A stretch of DNA of 64,000 nucleotides, taken from Caballeronia ptereochthonis (GTDB taxonomy: Bacteria; Pseudomonadota; Gammaproteobacteria; Burkholderiales; Burkholderiaceae). The notes below the pieces were generated by a model. The model saw nothing but the letters and a program-made list of their open reading frames with translations. It had not been told where the DNA came from and made no database searches. Positions 54,969-64,000 of this stretch are shown piece after piece; the first letter of the stretch is position 1, and each line of letters starts with the position of its first letter. The DNA is taken from the NCBI RefSeq assembly GCF_001545075.1, contig NZ_FCOB02000010.1, forward strand, positions 62,001 to 126,000, read 5' to 3'. The translations under genes were made by a program, and so were the position numbers.

Positions 54969-56423
54969 ATGAAAGAATTTCAGAACCTGCTCATCATCAT
55001 GTCCGACGAGCACAATCCGAAAATGCTCGGCTGCGCGGGCAACGAGATCGTCGAGACGCCCAATCTCGACGCCCTCGCCGCGCGTGGCACGCGCTTTCGC
55101 TCCGCGTATTGCACGAGCCCTGTGTGCATTCCCGCGCGTGCGTCGTTTGCGGTCGGCAAGTACATTCATCAGATCGGCTACGCGGATAACGCCGACGCCT
55201 ACGACGGCGCCGTTCCAAGCTGGCACCACAAGCTGCGTGATCGCGGCCACAACGTGACGTCGATCGGCAAGCTGCATTTCAAGCTGACGGGCGAAGACCA
55301 CGGCTTCACCGAAGAGATCATCCCGATGCATATCATCGAGGGCAAAGGCGATCTGATGGGCCTCGTGCGCAGCGATCTGCCGGTGCGCAAGGGCGCGTAC
55401 AAAATGGCGAACATGGCCGGTCCGGGCGAGAGCCAGTACACGTTCTACGACCGCGAGATCGCGGCGCGCGCGCAAGTGTGGCTGCGCGAGGCCGCGAGGA
55501 AACACGCGGACAAACCGTGGGTGCTGTTCGTTTCGTTCGTCGCGCCGCATTTCCCGCTCACCGCGCCGCCGCAGCATTTCTACAAGTACTACGATCGCGA
55601 TCTGCCGCTGCCCAAGCTCTATCGCAAGGAAGAACGGCCGACGCATCCGTATCTGGTCGACTATCGCGGCAGCTTCAACTACGACGACTATTTCGACGAA
55701 GACAAGCTCAAGCGCGCGCTCGCGGGCTATTACGGACTCTGTTCTTTCCTCGATGAAAACATCGGTCTCGTTCTGAAGGCGCTCGGCGACGCGGGCCTCG
55801 CCGACGACACGCGCGTGATGTACACAAGCGATCATGGCGACAACCTTGGATCGCGCGGCATGTGGGGCAAATCGACGATGTTCGAGGAAGCGTCCGGTGT
55901 GCCGCTGATCGTCGCGGGGCCGGGTATTGAACCGGGCAAGGTCGTCGATACACCCGTGAGCCACGTCGATGCCTATCCGTTCATCCTACGCTCGGTCGGC
56001 GAAACGGACCCCGCGCTGACGACGGGCTTTCCCGGCGTATCGCTCGAAGACATCGCCGATGGCGCGAAGCCGGATCGCAACGTCCTGACGGAATATCACG
56101 GCATGGGCTCGTCGACCGGCGCGTTCATGATTCGACACGAGCAGTACAAGTACGTGTACTACGTCGACTATCCGCCGCAATTGTTCGATCTCGCCGCTGA
56201 CCCCGAAGAGTTGCACGATCGCGCGACCGATCCCCGCTATGCGAGCGTGCTGCGCGAATGCCACGCACGCCTCTTGCGCATCTGCGATCCGCACGACGTG
56301 GATCGCATGGTGCGCGAGCGCCAGTCCGAATTGCTCGCCGCGAATGGCGGACGCGAAGCCGTGATCGCGCGTGGCGATCTCGGTTTCAGTCCGCCGCCGG
56401 GCGCGCCGGTCGTGTTCGACTGA
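54969..56423 (+). CDS. sulfatase family hydrolase (choline-sulfatase/PMH-like)
   Basis: A 484-aa alkaline-phosphatase-superfamily enzyme. The formylglycine motif is C53-I-P55-A-R57 in TSPVCIPARASF; the metal-binding Asp is in MSDEHNPKML, and a later metal-binding block is YTSDHGDNLGSRGMWGKSTM. Cys53 needs modification by a formylglycine-generating enzyme, not found here, although Cys-type enzymes can use a host one. Choline sulfatase and phosphonate monoester hydrolase share this layout. It is followed 137 nt later by an MFS gene, probably in one operon. Confidence 0.9.
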   Translation: MKEFQNLLIIMSDEHNPKMLGCAGNEIVETPNLDALAARGTRFRSAYCTSPVCIPARASFAVGKYIHQIGYADNADAYDGAVPSWHHKLRDRGHNVTSIGKLHFKLTGEDHGFTEEIIPMHIIEGKGDLMGLVRSDLPVRKGAYKMANMAGPGESQYTFYDREIAARAQVWLREAARKHADKPWVLFVSFVAPHFPLTAPPQHFYKYYDRDLPLPKLYRKEERPTHPYLVDYRGSFNYDDYFDEDKLKRALAGYYGLCSFLDENIGLVLKALGDAGLADDTRVMYTSDHGDNLGSRGMWGKSTMFEEASGVPLIVAGPGIEPGKVVDTPVSHVDAYPFILRSVGETDPALTTGFPGVSLEDIADGAKPDRNVLTEYHGMGSSTGAFMIRHEQYKYVYYVDYPPQLFDLAADPEELHDRATDPRYASVLRECHARLLRICDPHDVDRMVRERQSELLAANGGREAVIARGDLGFSPPPGAPVVFD

Positions 56424-56560
56424 ACGCCGCCGCACGAACGAAAGCGCCATCGGAACGCGTGCCGTTCGCGCGGCGGGCGAATCCATCGTGGGAGACATCG
56501 AAGTCCGGGCGCGCACGATTTTATCGGAATGCGCGACCCGTGCTCAGGAGTGAGGCACGT

Positions 56561-57808
56561 ATGAACGTTTCGAACCAAAAATTCCAGTTCGCGTCGATCT
56601 TGTTCGTTTGCTGGTTCGCGAGCTATCTGGAGCGTTTTCTCATCAACATGGCGCTGCCTTTCATCGGCGCGGAGTTCAAGATCGACGAAGCGGGGCTCGG
56701 GCTTTTGCTGAGCGTGTTTTTCGTCGGCTACGCGATCATCCAGTTGCCCGGCGGCTGGCTCGCCGACAAAATCGGAACGCGCAAGACCATTCTTTTTTCT
56801 GTCGGCATGTTCGCGATTTTCACCGCGGGCAGCGGGCTCGCCTGGTCGCTCGCCGCGATGTTCGTCATTCGCTTTTTGTTCGGCATCTTCGAAGGCTGCT
56901 TTCCGACCGCGGCGTACAAAGCCGTCGCGGAAGGCTACGCGAAGAACGAGCGCGCGCGGGTCCAGTCGTTCATGCTTGCGACCAATCCCCTGAGTCTCGT
57001 CGTCGCGCCGCTGATCGCCGTGCCGTTGATCGCGTATACCGGCTGGCGAGGGATGTTCATCGGCGCGTCGGCGGCCGGTCTCGTCGCATTCGCGCTGTAT
57101 TTTTTCGGAACGCGCCGTTCGCATCCCGCGCCCAGCAACCAGCCGGCGGCAGGCATCGCCTTCGAGCCTCCGCGCGGCTTTCGCGATCTGATCCGCGACA
57201 GCAACATCTGGAAAATTTCGGTGATCAATTTCGGGGTCAACATCCTGATCTGGGGATTCTTGTCCTGGCTCCCTTCTTACATGATCAAGGTGCAGAAACT
57301 CGATCTCGCGCATGCCGGCTTTTTTTCCGCGCTGCCAGGCGTGGCGGGCATCGTTGGCATGCTCGCGGGCGGATGGCTCGCCGACAAAGCCTTCGCCGGA
57401 CGTGAGAAGTATCTGCTGCTGGCAAGCGTCGTGCTCGCGGGCGCGAGCCTGTTCGTGATGTTGAACGTGCCCGCGTTGCCTGTCGTCATCGCGTGTCAAC
57501 TGGTACTCGCGTTCAGCATGAAGATCTCCTTCATCGCGCTGTGGTCGTTGCCGCTCAAGCTGATCGAGGCGAAGGACATGGGCATGGCTTCGGGCATCGT
57601 CAATCTGGGCAGTCAACTCGCAGGTGTCGCATCGCCGGCGGTGATGGGGTTTCTCATCGTCGCCAGGCATGGCTCCTATGATGGCGCGTTCACGTTTCTC
57701 GCCGCCTGCACAATGTTGTGCGCGATTGTGACACTGACACTACCAGGGAAGGTAAGTCAGGCGCCGATTCTTCAACGCGCGCCCGAACTGGCGGCCGACA
57801 AGCGCTGA
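56561..57808 (+). CDS. MFS transporter (anion:cation symporter-type)
   Basis: A 415-aa 12-helix transporter. The signature between helices 2 and 3 is GGWLADKIGTRKTILFSVGM and repeats as GGWLADKAFAGREKYLLLA in the second half. The start at 56561 has CAGGAGTGAGG upstream. It resembles the ACS-type sugar-acid/phthalate permeases. It is probably cotranscribed with the sulfatase gene, so it may take up the sulfated compound or its product (inference). Confidence 0.88.
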   Translation: MNVSNQKFQFASILFVCWFASYLERFLINMALPFIGAEFKIDEAGLGLLLSVFFVGYAIIQLPGGWLADKIGTRKTILFSVGMFAIFTAGSGLAWSLAAMFVIRFLFGIFEGCFPTAAYKAVAEGYAKNERARVQSFMLATNPLSLVVAPLIAVPLIAYTGWRGMFIGASAAGLVAFALYFFGTRRSHPAPSNQPAAGIAFEPPRGFRDLIRDSNIWKISVINFGVNILIWGFLSWLPSYMIKVQKLDLAHAGFFSALPGVAGIVGMLAGGWLADKAFAGREKYLLLASVVLAGASLFVMLNVPALPVVIACQLVLAFSMKISFIALWSLPLKLIEAKDMGMASGIVNLGSQLAGVASPAVMGFLIVARHGSYDGAFTFLAACTMLCAIVTLTLPGKVSQAPILQRAPELAADKR

Positions 57809-57966
57809 TTCCAGTGAGTCGGATGGACATGCGGCGCTGGTCGAAGCCGCCGCGACGCGTAGATGAAAACAAGTTCGTCGCCAATTGCGAAATAGATTTG
57901 TCAACTGAGAATAGGATCGCGCGCCCCGAGCCCGCCGCGCGACCAACGGACGCACTCACGCTTTTC

Positions 57967-58878
57967 TCAAGTCAAATGATAAAGACGAATCGGCGCGACT
58001 GCTTCCGGCAGTGGGCGCCCGCACAGTTCAAGAACAGAGCGTTCGATATTTCGCGCCATGGCGTCGAGCGCGAGGGCGTTAGGCGCGACGGTAAACGGTT
58101 CCGCCACTTCGCTGGCGATCGCTTCGAGCGCGATCAACGTGTAGGAGATGAACACACACAGCAGAGGCGTGAAGAACTCCGTCGAATCAACCAGTCCGAA
58201 TGGCAGCATGATGCAGTAAGCATAGACCGTTCTGTGTAGCAGCACGCTATAGGAGAATGGGACCGGGGTGGAGGCGATGCGTTCACATCCTCCGACAGCT
58301 GCGCCTAATTCGTTGATCTGCGCATCCAGCATCCAGAGTGTCGTCTCCCCTGCTCGTGCGCGCAGTTCCGATTGAGCGAGTTCGCGACGGATTTCGTTGA
58401 GAAGGGCCGTGGGTTTGTAGTGCTTCAAGCGTAGCTGCTCGGCCTGATCGAGCCCGAGCAGGCGCACGAAATCCGGCATCGGATCTGTGCCCCGGAGTTC
58501 ATGCTTGAGTGCGTAGACGAAGGCAATCGTCATCTGGGTCAGTTGGAGCTTGTTCGCTTGGTCCGGCACGTAACATAGTATTTGTGACGTCAATGCTCGC
58601 GTGGAGATCAGCAGGCCGCCCCACAAATGACGTGCTTCATTGAACCGCCCATAGCTCGCGTTGTTGCGGAACGCTAGAAAGATAGCAAGGGCGAGACCGA
58701 ACAACGTAAAGGGAGCGGTGTTGAGCGGGATCTTCTCCCCGAAGATCCTCCCGTGTGTGAATGCGGCGATGATACTGATGACTGCCATGAAAACCAGCTG
58801 CGGAATAATCGATTGAAGAACAGAACCGTTCCATACAAACAGCAGGCGGAACCAGTTTTCAGTTGGTCTTACGATCAT
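57967..58878 (-). CDS. bestrophin family ion-channel-like protein (YneE type)
   Basis: A 303-aa membrane protein matching the bacterial bestrophin (UPF0187/YneE) family. The N-terminus has a typical MIVRPTENWFRLLFVWNGSV, then NTAPFTLFGLALAIFLAFRN-NASYGRFNEARHLWG. The family forms pentameric anion or cation channels. It is convergent with the MFS gene (158-nt gap) and lies upstream of the cytochrome bd genes in the minus direction, without obvious coupling. Confidence 0.88.
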   Translation of the reverse strand: MIVRPTENWFRLLFVWNGSVLQSIIPQLVFMAVISIIAAFTHGRIFGEKIPLNTAPFTLFGLALAIFLAFRNNASYGRFNEARHLWGGLLISTRALTSQILCYVPDQANKLQLTQMTIAFVYALKHELRGTDPMPDFVRLLGLDQAEQLRLKHYKPTALLNEIRRELAQSELRARAGETTLWMLDAQINELGAAVGGCERIASTPVPFSYSVLLHRTVYAYCIMLPFGLVDSTEFFTPLLCVFISYTLIALEAIASEVAEPFTVAPNALALDAMARNIERSVLELCGRPLPEAVAPIRLYHLT

Positions 58879-59002
58879 GATGTGCTCTTGTCATGTGCTG
58901 AATGACGCATCCAAAAGTCAGGAGACTGTCTCAGTTCGCACACGAATGGAGCTAGGGCGCGCGCGCCTCTGGATGCGATGACCGCCGGCTTCCCTCTCCG
59001 CG

Positions 59003-60010
59003 TCAATGGTAGCCGGGGTCGCCTTCGCGTACTTTCCCCCGAAATACGCGATATTGCATGGCGTTATAGACGAGAATGACCGGCAATACGATGACGGTGC
59101 CGACAAGCGCAAAGAGCTGGCTTGAGTGACTCGACGAAGCGTCCCAGATCGTCAGCGATGGCGGGATGATGTACGGCCAGATGCTGATGACGAGGCCGGT
59201 ATAGCCGAGAAAGCAGATGGCTAGCGTCAGAAGGAACGGCATTGCTTCGTGCTGAAGCCGGATCGAGCGAAGGATGCCCCACACGCAGAGAATGACGAGT
59301 ATCGGTACAGGAAGAAACCATCCAAGCAGGCCGCTTCCAAACCAGCGTTTCTCCACGGCAGGCAATCCGATCACGGTCCAGAGACTGACGATCGCGATCG
59401 TTGCCAGCAGGGCAAGCACGAGGGGACGCATCAATTCCCGCATCTTGCGCTGCAGTTCCCCGTCCGTTTTGAGGATGAGCCAGCCACACCCCAGCGTCGC
59501 ATAGGTCATCAGTACGCCAATGCCACAGAACACGCTGAACGGCGAGAGCCAGTCGAACGGCTCGCCGACGAAGCGTGAGTCGGCAATCTTGATCCCCTGT
59601 AGCAGAGAGCCCAGCGTGATGCCTTGGCAAAACCCCGCGAGCGCCGAGCCGCCAATGAATGCGAGATCCCAGGCGTGTTGCGTGCGTTTGGCCTTCGCGC
59701 GCAGCTCGAACGCCGCCCCGCGAAAAATCAAGCCCACGACCATCAGCATCAGCGGCATATAGTTGGCCGGCAGGAGGGTCGAGTAGACAACGGGAAAAGC
59801 GCCGTAGAGCCCGGCGCCGCCAAGGACCAGAAACGTCTCGTTGCCGTCCCAAACCGGGGCGACGGTATTGAGCATGACGTGACGATCGCCCTTTTCTTCG
59901 AAGAATGGAAACAGCAAGCCAATGCCCAGATCGAAGCCGTCGAGCATCACATAGATAAAGACGCCAAGTCCGATAATGAACGCCCAGATGACGGGAAGAT
60001 CGATTTGCAT
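59003..60010 (-). CDS. cydB: cytochrome bd oxidase subunit II (CydB/CioB)
   Basis: A 335-aa membrane subunit. The N-terminus (DLPVIWAFIIGLGVFIYVML, DGFDLGIG) and VAPVWDGNETFLVLGGAGLY are conserved in CydB. The length is that of the cyanide-insensitive CioB group, shorter than E. coli CydB. It starts 5 nt downstream of the CydA stop, so they form one operon. Together they form a quinol oxidase that reduces O2 without pumping protons. Confidence 0.95.
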   Translation of the reverse strand: MQIDLPVIWAFIIGLGVFIYVMLDGFDLGIGLLFPFFEEKGDRHVMLNTVAPVWDGNETFLVLGGAGLYGAFPVVYSTLLPANYMPLMLMVVGLIFRGAAFELRAKAKRTQHAWDLAFIGGSALAGFCQGITLGSLLQGIKIADSRFVGEPFDWLSPFSVFCGIGVLMTYATLGCGWLILKTDGELQRKMRELMRPLVLALLATIAIVSLWTVIGLPAVEKRWFGSGLLGWFLPVPILVILCVWGILRSIRLQHEAMPFLLTLAICFLGYTGLVISIWPYIIPPSLTIWDASSSHSSQLFALVGTVIVLPVILVYNAMQYRVFRGKVREGDPGYH

Positions 60011-60014
60011 GACA

Positions 60015-61403
60015 TTATTCTCCTTCCAGCACGTCGAGGGCACGGTTGTGCAATTCGGGGTATTTCAGCGACTCGCGGGTTTCGAGGCCTGCTGCAGGAC
60101 CTGCCTTCATCATCTTCAGCATGTAATAGACGCCCGTGCCGAATACAAGGAAATACACGATGATCAGTATCAACAGAGTGACGCCCGCTTGCTGGCTGCC
60201 GATGGGCGAGACCGAGTCCACGGTACGTACGACGCCATAGACCGTCCAGGGCTGGCGGCCTACCTCCGTCGTGATCCACCCGGCCAGCAATGCCACGATG
60301 CCGGACGGTCCCATGCACAATACAAACCATTGATACCAGCGGGCCTCGTAAAGTCGGCCGCCCCGCCGCAGCAGCAGCCCGACGATAGCGGTCACTAGCA
60401 TCAGCATGCCAAGGCCGGCCATGATGCGGAATGTCCAGAACACGATAGGCGAATACGGGCGATCCTGCGGCGGAAACTCCTTCATGCCGCGGATCTCGCC
60501 GTCCCAACTATGTGTCAGGATCAAGCTGCCGAGATGAGGTATCTGGATCGCGTATCGTGTCACCTCCGCGTCCATGTCGGGCAGACCAAACAGGTTCAGT
60601 GCGGTACCGCCATGCTCGGTTTCCCACAGTCCTTCGATGGCCGCGATCTTCACCGGCTGATACTCGCGCGTGTTCAGTCCGTGCGCGTCACCGACGAAAA
60701 TCTGTATCGGCGTAAGTACGAGCAGCATCCACAGCGCCATTGAAAAGCTGCGCTTGACCGGTACGTCGCGCCGGCCATGGAGCAGGTGCCATGCACCGCA
60801 TGCCGCGACAATGAAGGCCGCTACGATAAACGCGGCGATTGTCATGTGAACCAGCCGATAGGGAAACGATGGATTGAAAATCACCTTGAACCAGTCGACA
60901 GGGACAATACGGCCATTTTCCATGGCGAACCCCTGCGGCGTTTGCATGAAGCTGTTTGACGCCAGAATCCAGAACGTCGAAATCAGCGTCCCGACCGCGA
61001 CCATGAGCGTCGCGAAGAAATGCGCCCGGGGACTCACCCGATGCCAGCCAAACAGCATGATCCCGAGAAATCCGGCTTCCAGAAAGAAAGCTGTGAGGAC
61101 TTCATAGGTCAATAGCGGGCCGGTGATGTTGCCGGCGATCATGGAGAACCCGCTCCAGTTCGTGCCGAACTCGTAGGCCATTACGACGCCGGAGACGACG
61201 CCCATCCCGAAGCCGACAGCAAAGATCCTCGACCAGAACAGGTACATGTCCTTGTACGCTTTGTCGCCAGTCAACAGAAAGCGCCACTCGAGCACGGCGA
61301 GGAAGCTGGCCATGCCAATACTGATCGCCGGAAAGACGATATGAAATGAAACCGTGAACGCAAACTGCAGCCTGGCGAGATGAAAGGCGTCGAAGATTTC
61401 CAT
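60015..61403 (-). CDS. cydA: cytochrome bd oxidase subunit I (CydA/CioA)
   Basis: A 462-aa subunit carrying the three haems. The N-terminus has LARLQFAFTVSFHIVFPAIS (haem-ligand His), and later are GWITTEVGRQPWTVYGVVRT and THSWDGEIRGMKEFPPQDRP (part of the quinol region). The short length means a short Q-loop, as in cyanide-insensitive oxidases. This gives respiratory capacity under low oxygen or respiratory inhibitors. It is preceded by 259 nt without a gene. Confidence 0.95.
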   Translation of the reverse strand: MEIFDAFHLARLQFAFTVSFHIVFPAISIGMASFLAVLEWRFLLTGDKAYKDMYLFWSRIFAVGFGMGVVSGVVMAYEFGTNWSGFSMIAGNITGPLLTYEVLTAFFLEAGFLGIMLFGWHRVSPRAHFFATLMVAVGTLISTFWILASNSFMQTPQGFAMENGRIVPVDWFKVIFNPSFPYRLVHMTIAAFIVAAFIVAACGAWHLLHGRRDVPVKRSFSMALWMLLVLTPIQIFVGDAHGLNTREYQPVKIAAIEGLWETEHGGTALNLFGLPDMDAEVTRYAIQIPHLGSLILTHSWDGEIRGMKEFPPQDRPYSPIVFWTFRIMAGLGMLMLVTAIVGLLLRRGGRLYEARWYQWFVLCMGPSGIVALLAGWITTEVGRQPWTVYGVVRTVDSVSPIGSQQAGVTLLILIIVYFLVFGTGVYYMLKMMKAGPAAGLETRESLKYPELHNRALDVLEGE

Positions 61404-61662
61404 GATCGGTCAATAGCTCCAGATGATGACATCAAGCGTGTGACGACAAACGTCATGCGGCGGTGCTACGACTACGCGATGGATTTGACGCCCGTTGGAC
61501 CAGATTTCACCGTTTTGCGAAGGAAATGGCGGGGTGGCGCGGCTCCGCTTTTGTCGCGCGGTCTTTCTCTTCGCCGCGCGACGCCGCGCCCGCCCCAGCC
61601 GCCTGAATGCCGACCGATCGGACGGCAAAGCGCGGCATATCAGGCAAGCAGCCAATGCAAGG

Positions 61663-63939
<2,277 letters not shown>

Positions 63940-64000
63940 ATGAACCTCCAATGAACGAGCGTAGTCCTGCTAGGGACGGGATAGCCTGTAGGCTTAAAGA

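Overview
ORGANISM. The high GC content, the dense LysR/IclR/GntR-controlled catabolic operons, tripartite tricarboxylate (Tct) transporters with Bug-type binding proteins, NDP-forming acyl-CoA ligases and two short conserved-looking hypothetical proteins together suggest a Burkholderiaceae genome (Paraburkholderia/Caballeronia type), probably a metabolic, accessory-rich part of a secondary replicon. This is inferred from gene content; there is no rRNA, tRNA or replication gene in the window to test it. LAYOUT. (1) 1-14205: an amine-type catabolic island. A divergent FMO-RidA-DUF1028 operon, two related LysR regulators, three Rieske oxygenases (two close paralogues), one flavin/ferredoxin reductase, a complete polyamine-type ABC importer and a PhyH dioxygenase. 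(2) 14206-17502: a decayed stretch with remnants of a FAD oxidoreductase, a xanthine-dehydrogenase-type molybdenum subunit and a DUF1275 protein, between three small intact genes. (3) 17503-28413: an IclR-controlled acyl-CoA operon (family III CoA-transferase, enoyl-CoA hydratase, GctAB-like pair, AMP-ligase), a TauD-like dioxygenase, a LysR and a citrate/tricarballylate-type symporter, ending in a mosaic of three broken genes. (4) 28417-42987: a minus-strand carboxylate operon with a CMD-family protein, MmgE/PrpD, TctBAC, an adenylosuccinate-lyase-type enzyme, an acyl-CoA ligase (NDP) and an enoyl-CoA hydratase, plus a second, paralogous ligase-hydratase pair. (5) 43183-49598: a LysR/thiol-dioxygenase pair and a VanA/VanB-like Rieske system with an AtoE-type transporter. 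(6) 49775-57808: a GntR/split aconitase X/carboxylate permease unit and a GntR/sulfatase/MFS unit. (7) 57967-63939: bestrophin-like protein, cytochrome bd (CIO-type) oxidase and a YdeP-like molybdoenzyme. HOW IT WORKS TOGETHER. Most units combine one regulator, one transporter and a few catabolic enzymes. Regions 3 and 4 activate acids to CoA esters and hydrate them, while regions 1 and 5 start with oxygenases. Three sets of short inverted repeats link regulators to targets: a 16-mer before both paralogous Rieske genes, TCCTA-N5-TAGGA at three places around the IclR regulon, and GntR-type palindromes before the aconitase X and sulfatase units. The most promising candidate for an undescribed system is the three-Rieske/one-reductase island in region 1. 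The strongest evidence of recent genome change is the pseudogene mosaic at 27.1-28.4 kb.
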